The notes beneath the pieces were generated by a model. The model saw only the letters and a list, made by a program, of their open reading frames with translations. It had not been told where the DNA came from and made no database searches. A stretch of 64,000 bases of DNA from G013214665 sp964649815 (GTDB lineage: Bacteria > Pseudomonadota > Alphaproteobacteria > Rhodobacterales > Rhodobacteraceae). The translations under genes and the position numbers were made by a program. Shown here one piece after another: positions 24,228-33,267 of this stretch. Where the stretch lies: positions 1-64,000 of the forward strand of contig CAZYQC010000011.1 in NCBI GenBank assembly GCA_964649815.1. Reading direction: 5' to 3'. The first letter of the stretch is position 1. Each line of letters begins with the position of its first letter.

Positions 24228-26762
24228 TTATTTTTTCCGCCGCGTGCCTTTCTTGGCTGCGCGTTCTGCCAGCAATTGCAAGGCGAACTCGACCGTCACA
24301 TCATCGGGTTCCGTCGTGTCTGGAATGGTGGCGTTGACTTTGCCCCATTTCACATAAGGCCCGTACTTGCCCTTCATGATGTTGACCGGTGCGCCGTCAT
24401 CTGGATGCGGGCCCAGCTCTTTGATCGGCTTGGCGGCGGCCCCTCGGCCCCCGCGCGATGCAACCTTTTCGGCCAAAAGCTGAACGGCGCGGTTCATACC
24501 GACCGTAAAGACCTCGTCAATGCTTTCGAGGTTGGCGTTGGTGCCGCCTCGGTCAGAGGTTGATGGCGCATGCTTGAGATAGGGGCCATAGCGTCCGATG
24601 TTGGACCAGACGGTGATCCCGTCTTCGGGGTGCGGACCAATTTCGCGCGGCAGCGACAGCAGCTTTAACGCTTGTGCAAGATCAACCTCTTCTGGCGGCC
24701 AGTCTTTGGGAATAGATTGGCGTGGCGGCTTTTTGTTGTCTTCTGTGACCTCTCCGCGTTGCACATAGGGGCCAAAGCGGCCTTTGAAGACGCGGATGTT
24801 GTCGCCATCGTCCTCGCCCAGCAATTTGCCGTCAGGCGGAATGGCCGTGTCGTTGCCATCCTCGGACGGAGGGCCAAAGGCGCGCGTATAGCGGCATTCG
24901 GGATAGTTGGAACAGCCGATAAAGGCCCCGCCGGACCGCGCGGTGCGCATGGACAGACGTCCGACGCCGCAATTGGGGCAAAGGCGCGGGTCGGTTCCGT
25001 CCTCATTGGGCGGGAACAAATGCGGCTCGAGCACCTCGTTGATCTTTTCAAGCACTTCGGTGATCCGCAGATCCGCCGTCTCTGCTATGGCTGCCGAAAA
25101 GTCGCGCCAGAAACGGCCAAGAACGTCTTTGTAGGCGCGATCACCGGCGCTGACGTCATCGAGTTCTTCTTCCATCTGGGCGGTGAAATCGTATCCCACA
25201 TAGCGCCGGAAGTAGTTTTCAAGAAACGCGATCACCAACCGCCCTTTGTCCTCTGGGATGAGGCGGTTTTTGTCTTTGCGCACATAGCCGCGATCCTGAA
25301 TGGTCGTGACGATCGAGGCATAGGTGGAAGGGCGCCCGATACCAAGCTCCTCCATCCGCTTGACCAAAGTTGCTTCGGTATAGCGGGGGGGCGGTTGGGT
25401 GAAATGCTGATCTGGCGTGATGCCTTTCTTTGCGGCCGTCTCGCCCTGGCTCAGTTGGGGAAGGCGCTTGTCGTCGTCATCGACAACTTCATCGTCGCGG
25501 CCTTCTTCGTAGACGCGCAGGAACCCGTCAAACAGCATCACCTGACCGGTCGCGCGCAGGCCAACCTGGCCATCGGCGCTGCCGATTTCGACGGTGGTGC
25601 GTTCAAGCCGGGCGGCTTCCATCTGACAGGCCAACGTGCGCTTCCAGATCAGATCATAGAGCTTGCGCTGGTCGTCGTCGGTCGCCTTGATGCTGCTGGC
25701 ATCGCGGGTCATGTCTGTTGGACGAATGCATTCATGCGCTTCTTGCGCGTTTTTGGCCTTGTTCTTGTAGATCCGCGGCGAGGACGGCACGTAATCGGCC
25801 CCATACCGATCTGCAATTGCATCTCGGGCCGCTTGAACGGCTTCGGGCGCCATGTCGATGCCGTCGGTCCGCATATAGGTAATGTAGCCGGCCTCATAGA
25901 GGCGTTGCGCCGCGCTCATGGTTTGGCGGGCGCCCATGCCGAACTTTCGGCTGGCCTCTTGCTGCAGCGTCGAGGTCATGAAGGGGGCCGCGGGGTTTCG
26001 GTTGGCGGGCTTGGCTTCGACCGACGTGACACTCAGATCGCGGCTTTCAATCGCCTGAACGGCCATTTCCGCCTGGGTCTGGTTCTCGATGTCGTAACGA
26101 TCAAGCTTTTTGCCCGCGAGAACCGTAAGCCGCGCCTCATAGTCTTGGCCACGTGGCGATGTCAGGATCGCTTTGACCGACCAATATTCGCGCGGGCGAA
26201 AGGCCTCGATCTCCATCTCGCGCTCGACGATAAGACGCAGACACACCGATTGGACACGTCCAGCAGACTTGGCCCCCGGCAGCTTGCGCCACAAAACCGG
26301 CGAAAGGTTAAAGCCCACAAGATAGTCCAGCGCGCGCCGGGCGAGATAGGCTTCGACCAAAGGCATGTCGACTTCGCGCGGGTTCGCCATCGCCTCGGAC
26401 ACCGCGTCTTTGGTGATCGCGTTGAATGTCACCCGGCTGACCGGCGTGTCCTTTTTGATCGACTTTCGCTTGGTCAAGGCCTCCTGCAAGTGCCAAGAAA
26501 TCGCTTCGCCCTCGCGGTCGGGGTCGGTGGCGAGGATCAGGGCGTTGTCGTCTTTCAGAGCGTCGGCAATGGCTTTGACATGCTTTTTGCTGTCGCTCGC
26601 GACCTCCCACAACATTGCGAAATCGTCTTCGGGATCAACGGATCCGTCTTTAGGAGGCAGGTCTCGCACGTGGCCGTAACTCGCCAAGACCGTGTAGTCA
26701 TCACCGAGATATTTGTTGATTGTTTTTGCTTTCGCCGGGGATTCGACAACAACGACTGGCAT
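24228..26762 (-). CDS. topA: DNA topoisomerase I (type IA)
   Basis: This 844-residue enzyme relaxes negative supercoils. The Toprim domain shows VVVESPAKAKTI and ATDPDREGEAISWH (78-91). The active tyrosine is Tyr296 in GYITYMRTD. One four-cysteine zinc finger follows the core (CPNCGVG... GCSNYPECRY), then several C-terminal repeats of the GPYVK type, as in other alphaproteobacteria. It ends with a Lys/Arg-rich tail. The gene is 133 bases downstream of dprA, a common arrangement. Confidence 0.97.
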   Translation of the reverse strand: MPVVVVESPAKAKTINKYLGDDYTVLASYGHVRDLPPKDGSVDPEDDFAMLWEVASDSKKHVKAIADALKDDNALILATDPDREGEAISWHLQEALTKRKSIKKDTPVSRVTFNAITKDAVSEAMANPREVDMPLVEAYLARRALDYLVGFNLSPVLWRKLPGAKSAGRVQSVCLRLIVEREMEIEAFRPREYWSVKAILTSPRGQDYEARLTVLAGKKLDRYDIENQTQAEMAVQAIESRDLSVTSVEAKPANRNPAAPFMTSTLQQEASRKFGMGARQTMSAAQRLYEAGYITYMRTDGIDMAPEAVQAARDAIADRYGADYVPSSPRIYKNKAKNAQEAHECIRPTDMTRDASSIKATDDDQRKLYDLIWKRTLACQMEAARLERTTVEIGSADGQVGLRATGQVMLFDGFLRVYEEGRDDEVVDDDDKRLPQLSQGETAAKKGITPDQHFTQPPPRYTEATLVKRMEELGIGRPSTYASIVTTIQDRGYVRKDKNRLIPEDKGRLVIAFLENYFRRYVGYDFTAQMEEELDDVSAGDRAYKDVLGRFWRDFSAAIAETADLRITEVLEKINEVLEPHLFPPNEDGTDPRLCPNCGVGRLSMRTARSGGAFIGCSNYPECRYTRAFGPPSEDGNDTAIPPDGKLLGEDDGDNIRVFKGRFGPYVQRGEVTEDNKKPPRQSIPKDWPPEEVDLAQALKLLSLPREIGPHPEDGITVWSNIGRYGPYLKHAPSTSDRGGTNANLESIDEVFTVGMNRAVQLLAEKVASRGGRGAAAKPIKELGPHPDDGAPVNIMKGKYGPYVKWGKVNATIPDTTEPDDVTVEFALQLLAERAAKKGTRRKK

Positions 26763-26895
26763 GCGCTTGAGCTAACCTATTTTTTCAGAATCTGCTTTAC
26801 CTCTATGGCGGCGCAACATGTGGTGCCTCTTGGGGTGTTGTCAACGCGCTCTCTGATATTGAATGGCGGCACGAGGTCTCACCCCAGCGTTCCGC

Positions 26896-28029
26896 TTAGC
26901 TGTTGCGCATCACCAATCCGCCAGCTTGACGCCGAATTTCCCCGTTCAACTCCAACTCAATCAAAGCGGGTGTCAGATCGGCTGCGTTGGCGTCCAAATC
27001 GCGCATCAACTGGTCTTCGGCAAGCGGAGCCGCGCCCAAACGGTCGAGGATCATTTGGCGTATCGGTGCGGTGTTGCACGGCAGGGTCACTGCCGCCTGA
27101 GGCGCGGGGGAGGGCGCGGCAGGGGCCGCGAGCGGGGCCAACGCCTCAAGCACGTCTTGGGCCGAGCGCACGAGGGTTGCGCCGTCGCGCAAAAGGGCGT
27201 TGCCGCCGCCTGCGCGTCCGTCAAAGGGATGGCCCGGCACGGCCATCACCTCGCGGCCAAGGTCCAGGGCATCACGCGCGGTGATCAAGCTGCCCGAGCG
27301 CAAGGCCGCTTCGACCACGACCGTCGCTTTGGCCAGACCAGCGATCAGGCGATTGCGCGCAGGAAAGTGGCGGGCAGCGGGCTGTAGACCGATGGGCGTT
27401 TCAGACAGGCGCAGACCGTGCTGGGCGATACTGGCGGCCAGGTCGGTGTTTTCAACCGGATAGATCACATCCACACCACCGGCTTGGACGGCAATCGTGC
27501 CGGTGGGCAAGGCAGCGAGATGAGCGGCGGTGTCCACCCCACGCGCCAGACCCGAGACGACGATGTATCCAGCCGCCCCAAGGTCAGCCGCCAGGGCCTT
27601 GGCCATGCGCGTGCCAAGCGAAGAGGCGTTTCTGGCCCCAACAAGTGCGACGGCAGGTTTCTTGAGCATATCAATTTGGCCAAGGCACCAGATGCAGGGG
27701 GGCGCATTGGGCAGCTCTAGAAGGGCGGCGGGATAATCAGGATCGATGTCGTGGATCAGCCTGGCACCAATGGCCGCACCTGCGCGCAGTTCCTCTTCGA
27801 CCTGGGCCTGAGCGCAAACGGCGTAGCGCGTCTCGCCTGCATGGCGTGCGATCCCGGGCAGCGCATCCAGGGCTGCCTGCGCGCTTTGGTATTCGCCAAG
27901 CAATCGCCGGAACGTGGCAACCCCCACGCGGCGCGAGCGCAGCAAGCGGAGCCGGGCCAATCGTTCTACTTCCGGGGTGGGTGGGATTGGGGGGTGAATG
28001 GAAGAAGGATGGGTATCCTTGTCGATCAT
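26896..28029 (-). CDS. dprA: DNA-processing protein DprA
   Basis: DprA binds incoming single-stranded DNA and loads RecA during transformation or gene-transfer-agent uptake. The 377-residue protein has the Rossmann-like core with VALVGARNASSLG, SGLARGVDTAAH, GGVDVIYPVEN and ARNRLIAGLA, and a C-terminal winged-helix domain. The start at 28029 was preferred over an in-frame GTG at 28050 because GCGGAG lies a few bases before it. CtrA-like half sites lie about 40 bases upstream. It is followed by topA. Confidence 0.94.
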   Translation of the reverse strand: MIDKDTHPSSIHPPIPPTPEVERLARLRLLRSRRVGVATFRRLLGEYQSAQAALDALPGIARHAGETRYAVCAQAQVEEELRAGAAIGARLIHDIDPDYPAALLELPNAPPCIWCLGQIDMLKKPAVALVGARNASSLGTRMAKALAADLGAAGYIVVSGLARGVDTAAHLAALPTGTIAVQAGGVDVIYPVENTDLAASIAQHGLRLSETPIGLQPAARHFPARNRLIAGLAKATVVVEAALRSGSLITARDALDLGREVMAVPGHPFDGRAGGGNALLRDGATLVRSAQDVLEALAPLAAPAAPSPAPQAAVTLPCNTAPIRQMILDRLGAAPLAEDQLMRDLDANAADLTPALIELELNGEIRRQAGGLVMRNS

Positions 28030-28066
28030 CCCGCGCTCCGCTTGCTGCACACTCGGTATAGAATCG

Positions 28067-28077
28067 TTAAGGTTAAC
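28067..28077 (-). promoter_or_regulatory. Candidate CtrA half-sites upstream of dprA
   Basis: On the minus strand the sequence GTTAACCTTAAC contains TTAACC, the CtrA half-site core, and a second TTAA two bases on. It sits about 40-50 bases before the dprA start. The spacing (2 bases) is not the canonical 7 between TTAA boxes, so this is only a candidate. Confidence 0.35.
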
Positions 28078-28129
28078 AAGGGGTGAACCGCCGCAAAGGA
28101 GTGTGGCGGCTCCCCCGTTTTTTCCAACG

Positions 28130-29551
28130 CTACGAGGCGCTGCCGCCCACCGTGAGACCTCCGATCATCATTGTGGGCTGTCCGACACCCACCGGCACCC
28201 ATTGACCGGCCTTGCCGCAATTGCCCATGCCGGGATCAAGCGCCATGTCGTTGCCGATGGCACGAATGTGCTTCAACGCGGTCGCGCCGTCTCCGATCAG
28301 GGTGGCACCTTTGACGGGCGCGCCAACTTTGCCGTTCTCGACACGATAGGCCTCGGTGCACGAGAAAACGAACTTGCCGTTGGTGATGTCGACTTGCCCG
28401 CCGCCAAAGCCCACGGCATAAATCCCGTCTTTCAGATCGGCGACAATATCCTGAGGATCCGCATCCCCGCCCAGCATATAGGTGTTGGTCATGCGCGGCA
28501 TCGGCGCATGGGCATAGCTTTGGCGTCGACCATTGCCTGTCGCGGGAACGCCCATCAGCCGGGCGTTTTGGCGATCTTGCATGTAACCGACCAGTATGCC
28601 GTCTTCGATCAACGTGTTCTTGCCCGAAGGCGTGCCTTCGTCATCCACGCTGATCGAGCCGCGGCGATCTGGGATGGTGCCATCGTCGAGGACGGTGACA
28701 CCCGGTGCAGCGATGCGTTCCCCCATCAAGCCGGCAAATGCCGAGCTGCCTTTGCGATTAAAGTCGCCCTCTAACCCGTGGCCGATGGCTTCGTGCAGCA
28801 GAATGCCAGGCCAGCCAGGGCCAAGGACCACATCCATCACGCCAGCAGGGGCGGCGACGGCGTCGAGGTTCACAAGTGCGATGCGCAACGCTTCGCGCGC
28901 CTTGGCTTCCCAATCCTGGCGCGCCATCAGGCCATCAAGACCAACGCGGCCCCCGCCGCCTGCGCTGCCAGATTCGCGCCGGCCATCGTGTTCGACGATC
29001 ACCGACACATTGAGGCGCGTCATCGGGCGGATATCGCGCACCGACAGTCCGTCAGGGCGCAAGATCTCGACTTCTTGCAGGCCCGCGGCGATCGAGGCCG
29101 AGACCTGCACGACGCGGCTGTCGAGATCCCGAACAAAGGCGTCAATCTCTCTGAGCGTGTCGATCTTCACCGGAAAGGTGGCGCCCGCAATCGGATCAGC
29201 GTCGGTATAAAGCTTTTCATTTGTTGGCAAAGGGCCATCGGCCCATGTTCCGCCGCCTTCTGCAACGGCAAGGCGCGCAGTCTCGGAGGCACGGCGCAGG
29301 GCGGCTTCGGTCAATTCCGTGGAATGCGCATAGCCGGTGACTTCGCCTTTGACCGCGCGCAACCCGAATCCTTCGGAGGCGTCATAGCTGGCGGTTTTCA
29401 GGCGGCCATCGTCAAAAAGCAGCGACTCAGACCGGCGGCGTTCGAAAAAGAGCTCTCCGTCATCGGCACCATTGGTCGCATTTTGCAGGATCGACAGCGC
29501 TGTTTCGCGATCCAAGGCCGCGTTGAACGGGGAAAATGGCTGCTCTGACAT
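28130..29551 (-). CDS. tldD: Metalloprotease TldD
   Basis: The 473-residue protein is the TldD half of the TldD/TldE (PmbA) protease, which trims small peptides and unfolded proteins. The zinc-binding motif HEAIGH (253-258) is followed by the usual GLEGDFNRKGSSAF, and SIDDEGTP-type sequence (SVDDEGTPSG) and GGGQVDITNGKFVFSC are also present. No tldE partner is in the window, as is common. It is divergent from ctaC. In the gap to dprA no convincing terminator was found. Confidence 0.96.
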   Translation of the reverse strand: MSEQPFSPFNAALDRETALSILQNATNGADDGELFFERRRSESLLFDDGRLKTASYDASEGFGLRAVKGEVTGYAHSTELTEAALRRASETARLAVAEGGGTWADGPLPTNEKLYTDADPIAGATFPVKIDTLREIDAFVRDLDSRVVQVSASIAAGLQEVEILRPDGLSVRDIRPMTRLNVSVIVEHDGRRESGSAGGGGRVGLDGLMARQDWEAKAREALRIALVNLDAVAAPAGVMDVVLGPGWPGILLHEAIGHGLEGDFNRKGSSAFAGLMGERIAAPGVTVLDDGTIPDRRGSISVDDEGTPSGKNTLIEDGILVGYMQDRQNARLMGVPATGNGRRQSYAHAPMPRMTNTYMLGGDADPQDIVADLKDGIYAVGFGGGQVDITNGKFVFSCTEAYRVENGKVGAPVKGATLIGDGATALKHIRAIGNDMALDPGMGNCGKAGQWVPVGVGQPTMMIGGLTVGGSAS

Positions 29552-29739
29552 AAATTGCCCTCTCTGGCACCGTGTGCCGGTTGAATGAGACCGGTGAGCG
29601 TCCGTTTGACGCGCCCACAGCGTCTTTATCTTGAGGCAGATATATGATTGTTACTCGGACCAATACAACGGGAGCCGTCTACGGCCTGTGCTGGTGCGCG
29701 CTCTTAAAAGATAAACGATCTAGTTGATCAGGACGACAG

Positions 29740-30621
29740 ATGAAAAAGCTTCTCACGATGTCGGGCGCAATGACGGCCTTGGCCGCAGTCCCAGCTTACG
29801 CACAAGACTCGCTGGAATTGATTGGCGTTCCGGTGGACCGGGGCACCGGGTTCCAACCCGCTGTGACAGAAATTGCACGCCGCTTGCAGTGGTTGGACGG
29901 CATGATCCTTGTGATCATCACGCTGATCTGCCTGTTTGTGGTTGGCCTGCTGGGCTATGTGATCGTGCGCTTTAACCGCCGCGCGAACCCAGAACCTGCG
30001 ACGTTCACACACAACTCACCTTTGGAAGTCGCCTGGACGGTCATTCCAATCGTGATCCTGGTGTTTATCGGCGCGTTTTCCTTGCCGACGCTCTTCTACG
30101 AGCAGGAAATCCCCGAAGGCGATGTGACGATCAAGGCAACAGGCTTTCAGTGGTTCTGGGGCTATGAATACGTCGACGAAGGCATCGCCTTTGACGCTTA
30201 CATGATCGGCTCACCGGCCACGGGCGGTAACTACGCCATGTCGCCAGAGGTAGAAGAACAGCTGATCGAGGCGGGCTATTCCAAGGAAGAATTCCTGCTG
30301 GCCACCGACAACGCGGTCGTTGTGCCGGTCGGCAAGACAATCGTCATGCAGGTCACTGGCGCGGACGTGATCCATTCCTGGACGATCCCAGCCTTTGGCG
30401 TAAAGCAGGATGGCGTTCCTGGTCGCTTGGCAGAGCTTTGGTTCAAAGCCGAGAAAGAAGGCGTCTACTTTGGTCAGTGTTCCGAGCTCTGCGGCATCGC
30501 GCATGCGTATATGCCGATCACTGTCAAAGTGGTGAGCGAAGAGGCCTATGCCGCCTGGTTGGAAGAAGCGAAGGTTGAATTCGCAACTGGACCAGCTGCG
30601 GTCAAAGTCGCCTCTAACTGA
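29740..30621 (+). CDS. ctaC: Cytochrome c oxidase subunit II
   Basis: This 293-residue subunit of aa3-type oxidase accepts electrons from cytochrome c. It has a signal peptide cut after Ala21, two membrane helices (about 52-75 and 97-118) and a CuA domain with His212, Cys247, Glu249, Cys251, His255 and Met258. FQWFWGYEY (136-144) is the aromatic electron-entry region. It starts the cta operon. Subunit I (ctaD) is not in this window, which matches Paracoccus and Rhodobacter, where it is elsewhere. Confidence 0.97.
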   Translation: MKKLLTMSGAMTALAAVPAYAQDSLELIGVPVDRGTGFQPAVTEIARRLQWLDGMILVIITLICLFVVGLLGYVIVRFNRRANPEPATFTHNSPLEVAWTVIPIVILVFIGAFSLPTLFYEQEIPEGDVTIKATGFQWFWGYEYVDEGIAFDAYMIGSPATGGNYAMSPEVEEQLIEAGYSKEEFLLATDNAVVVPVGKTIVMQVTGADVIHSWTIPAFGVKQDGVPGRLAELWFKAEKEGVYFGQCSELCGIAHAYMPITVKVVSEEAYAAWLEEAKVEFATGPAAVKVASN

Positions 30622-30627
30622 TTGTAA

Positions 30628-30652
30628 AAGGCGCGCAAAGGCTGCGCGCCTT
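30628..30652 (+). terminator. Hairpin after ctaC
   Basis: Arms AAGGCGCGC (30628-30636) and GCGCGCCTT (30644-30652) form a perfect 9-bp stem around 7 bases, 6 bases after the ctaC stop. The following sequence is CCCCTCTG, so the T-run is weak. It may reduce read-through so that subunit II is made in excess of the assembly proteins. Confidence 0.6.
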
Positions 30653-30675
30653 CCCCTCTGACCGATAGGTTCGAC

Positions 30676-31623
30676 ATGACCGACGCCACTGCAATGACGC
30701 AGCCAAAAAGCGAAACCGAAGAGGCCACGTTTGGTGACTTTTTCGCGTTGCTCAAGCCGCGTGTGATGTCGTTGGTTGTGTTTACCGCGCTTGTGGGCCT
30801 TTTGGCGGCGCCTGTGGGCGTTCATCCGGTAATCGGCTTCGCATCGATCCTGTTCATCGCGATTGGCGCGGGGGCCTCTGGGGCGCTGAACATGTGGTGG
30901 GACGCCGATATTGATCAGGTGATGAAGCGCACGAAAAAGCGCCCCATCCCGGCTGGCAAAGTCTCTGCCGAAGACGCGCTTTATATCGGTGTTGCGCTGT
31001 CTGGCCTGTCGGTCATTATGCTGGCTTTGTCGGCGAACCTGCTTGCGGCCGGCTTGCTTGCGTTCACGATCTTCTTTTACGCCGTCATTTATTCCATGTG
31101 GCTCAAGCGGTCGACGCCGCAGAACATTGTGATCGGTGGCGCCGCGGGTGCCTTTCCACCGGTCATCGGCTGGGTTGTGGCGACCGGGTCTATGTCGCTC
31201 GAAGCCTGGTTGATGTTCGCCCTGATCTTTATGTGGACGCCTCCGCATTTCTGGGCGCTGGCCCTGTTCATGCGGTCGGATTATGACGACGCTGGCGTGC
31301 CGATGCTGACGGTGACCCACGGGCGTCGTGCGACACGCATTCACATCCTGGCGTATACGCTCCTGCTCGCTCTGCTGGCGATCGGCACGGCCTTTACCAG
31401 CGTCGGCGGCCCGATTTACCTGGCGGCTGCGGTTATCCTCAACGGGATGTTCCTGAAAGGCGCCATCGACATTTGGCGCCGCGATGAAACGCGGGCAGAT
31501 GCGGATGACTACAAAGTCGAAAAGCGGTTCTTCCGCCTGTCGCTTCTGTATCTCTTCCTGCATTTCGGCGCCATTCTCGCCGAAGCGTTGCTAAAGCCTT
31601 GGGGCTTGGGAGGGTGGACATGA
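30676..31623 (+). CDS. ctaB: Protoheme IX farnesyltransferase (heme O synthase)
   Basis: The 315-residue membrane enzyme attaches a farnesyl group to heme B, the first step to heme A. The UbiA-family prenyl-binding motif N72-x3-D76-x3-D80 is in NMWWDADID, and the second Asp-rich motif YDDAGVPML is present. About eight to nine membrane segments fill the rest. Its stop overlaps the start of the next small gene (ATGA). Confidence 0.96.
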   Translation: MTDATAMTQPKSETEEATFGDFFALLKPRVMSLVVFTALVGLLAAPVGVHPVIGFASILFIAIGAGASGALNMWWDADIDQVMKRTKKRPIPAGKVSAEDALYIGVALSGLSVIMLALSANLLAAGLLAFTIFFYAVIYSMWLKRSTPQNIVIGGAAGAFPPVIGWVVATGSMSLEAWLMFALIFMWTPPHFWALALFMRSDYDDAGVPMLTVTHGRRATRIHILAYTLLLALLAIGTAFTSVGGPIYLAAAVILNGMFLKGAIDIWRRDETRADADDYKVEKRFFRLSLLYLFLHFGAILAEALLKPWGLGGWT

Positions 31624-31793
31624 TCCGCGCGGAACACGAAATGCATGCCCGCCGTCGTGGGCGCAACATCGGGGTTGGCCTTGTGCTGGCTGGCTTTGTC
31701 GTGCTGGTGCTGGCGTTGACCGTTGTCAAAGTCACGCGCGGCGATTTTGAAATGGTGCCGACAGCGGCCACATCTTCGGGGGGATCGAATTGA
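31620..31793 (+). CDS. Small single-helix membrane protein, CoxF-like
   Basis: A 57-residue protein with a basic N-terminus (HARRRGRNIG) and one membrane helix (VGLVLAGFVVLVLALTVV), followed by KVTRGDFEMVP. Small proteins of this kind sit between ctaB and ctaG in related operons and are annotated as CoxF; the function is not firmly known. It overlaps ctaB by four bases and ctaG by one, so translation is coupled on both sides. Confidence 0.85.
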   Translation: MIRAEHEMHARRRGRNIGVGLVLAGFVVLVLALTVVKVTRGDFEMVPTAATSSGGSN

Positions 31794-32368
31794 TGCAATT
31801 GTCCGGGCCTCAAAAGACCGTGTTTCAAACACTGAGCTTGGTCGTGGTGATGGGCGGCCTCGCTTGGGCATCGGTTCCGTTCTACGATTGGTTCTGCCGC
31901 GTCACGGGCTTTGGCGGAACGCCAAGCATCTCAGAAGTCGCCAGCGACGAGATCCTCGATCAGACGATCACAGTGCGCTTTGACGCCTCGCTGGAACGCG
32001 ATATGCCCTGGGAATTCCGCCCCGAAGTCCGCGAGATGGAAATCCGCATCGGCGAGACGGGCTTGGCCTTCTACGAAGCCTACAACCCGACTAACCGGCC
32101 TGTTGCAGGCTCGGCCAGCTATAACGTCGCCCCATACGAGGCGGGCTGGTTCTTTTCGAAAATTGACTGCTTCTGCTTTGAAGAGCAGGTGTTGCAACCC
32201 GGTCAAAGCGTCATGATGCCCGTGACCTTCTATGTTGACCCAGAAATTGTGACGGATCGTGACGCAAAATACGTGCACACCATCACACTGTCTTATACAT
32301 TCTACGAAATTGATCTGCCGGAGGCCTATGCGCAGGCCGACACACGCGAGATCACAGTGCAAAACTAA
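31793..32368 (+). CDS. ctaG: Cytochrome c oxidase assembly protein CtaG (Cox11 family)
   Basis: The 191-residue protein delivers copper to the CuB site of subunit I. It has one N-terminal membrane helix and a periplasmic Ig-like domain with the copper-binding Cys126-x-Cys128 in KIDCFCFEEQ and the nearby YNVAPYEAGWFF. The start is the ATG at 31793, which shares one base with the previous stop (TGATG). Length is typical. Confidence 0.96.
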   Translation: MQLSGPQKTVFQTLSLVVVMGGLAWASVPFYDWFCRVTGFGGTPSISEVASDEILDQTITVRFDASLERDMPWEFRPEVREMEIRIGETGLAFYEAYNPTNRPVAGSASYNVAPYEAGWFFSKIDCFCFEEQVLQPGQSVMMPVTFYVDPEIVTDRDAKYVHTITLSYTFYEIDLPEAYAQADTREITVQN

Positions 32369-32380
32369 GGACCACAGAAC

Positions 32381-33181
32381 ATGGCGCACGCAAAAAACCA
32401 CGATTACCATATTCTGAACCCCTCTATCTGGCCCTTCCTCGGCGCGGTTGGCGGGTTTGCCATGCTCTTCGGCGCGGTGCTGTGGATGCACGACGTCACG
32501 CCTTGGCTCTTCTGGGGCGGCCTGGTTGCTGTCCTCTACGTCATGTTCGCATGGTGGAGTGAGGTCGTCACCGAAAGCCACGTTGGCGATCACACGCCTG
32601 TTGTGCGCATCGGTCTGCGTTATGGCTTTATCCTCTTTATCATGTCCGAGGTCATGTTCTTCTCGGCCTGGTTCTGGTCGTTCTTCAAGCACGCCATGTA
32701 CCCGATGGAGAACTATGTCGGCACGGAGTATGTGGCGCCTGAATTCTATCAGGTGAACGCGCTGGAACTGCCGCTGATGAACACGCTGATCCTGCTTTTG
32801 TCGGGCTGTGCCGTGACATGGGCGCACCACGCGCTTGTTCACACAGGCAACCGCAAAGACCTGATCAACGGTCTGGCCATCGGTATCGTGCTGGGCATCC
32901 TGTTCACCGGCCTGCAGGCCTATGAATATGGCTATCTGCTCAAGCAAGGATGGGAGTTTGGCGGCGATGAGTTCTTCTCGAACTTCTTCATGGCGACAGG
33001 CTTTCACGGCTTTCACGTGATCATCGGAACCATCTTCCTGACGGTCTGCCTGTTCCGCGCGATGCGCGGCCACTTTACTGCCGAGCGGCACGTGGGTTTT
33101 GAGGCCGCAGCTTGGTACTGGCACTTTGTTGACGTGGTCTGGCTGTTCCTCTTCTTTGCTGTGTACCTCTGGGGCGTCTGA
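32381..33181 (+). CDS. ctaE: Cytochrome c oxidase subunit III
   Basis: The 266-residue subunit has seven expected membrane helices and the conserved patterns HDYHILNPSIWP, MSEVMFFSAWFWSFF and GFHGFHVIIGTIFL, ending HFVDVVWLFLFFAVYLWG. It stabilises the catalytic subunit. It starts 12 bases after ctaG and is followed by a strong terminator, so it ends the first cta transcript. Confidence 0.97.
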   Translation: MAHAKNHDYHILNPSIWPFLGAVGGFAMLFGAVLWMHDVTPWLFWGGLVAVLYVMFAWWSEVVTESHVGDHTPVVRIGLRYGFILFIMSEVMFFSAWFWSFFKHAMYPMENYVGTEYVAPEFYQVNALELPLMNTLILLLSGCAVTWAHHALVHTGNRKDLINGLAIGIVLGILFTGLQAYEYGYLLKQGWEFGGDEFFSNFFMATGFHGFHVIIGTIFLTVCLFRAMRGHFTAERHVGFEAAAWYWHFVDVVWLFLFFAVYLWGV

Positions 33182-33216
33182 TCCGGTTGCACCTGAGCGA
33201 ATAGCGCTTACAACGC

Positions 33217-33255
33217 AAACGGCGTGCAGGGGATCCTGGCACGCCGTTTTCTTTT
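33217..33255 (+). terminator. Intrinsic terminator of the cta operon
   Basis: Arms AAACGGCGTGC (33217-33227) and GCACGCCGTTT (33239-33249) pair perfectly over 11 bp, and the stem runs into TTTTCTTTTC. It lies 36 bases after the ctaE stop. This is the clearest rho-independent terminator in the window. Confidence 0.9.
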
Positions 33256-33267
33256 CAAGAGGGGCCG

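Noticed and set aside
24672..27284. A very long open frame (870 codons) on the plus strand opposite topA and dprA
   Set aside because: It mirrors topA codons in a GC-rich genome, crosses the topA-dprA gap, and its product is rich in Arg, Gly and His with no recognisable domain. TopA and DprA on the other strand are complete.
28081..28129. Inverted repeat (ACCGCC/GGCGG) followed at a distance by GTTTTTT between dprA and tldD
   Set aside because: The T-run is 8 bases from the stem and on the strand opposite to both genes, so it would end no known transcript.
29740..33181. Absence of oxidase subunit I from the cta operon as evidence of a deletion
   Set aside because: In Paracoccus and Rhodobacter relatives ctaD is normally encoded elsewhere.
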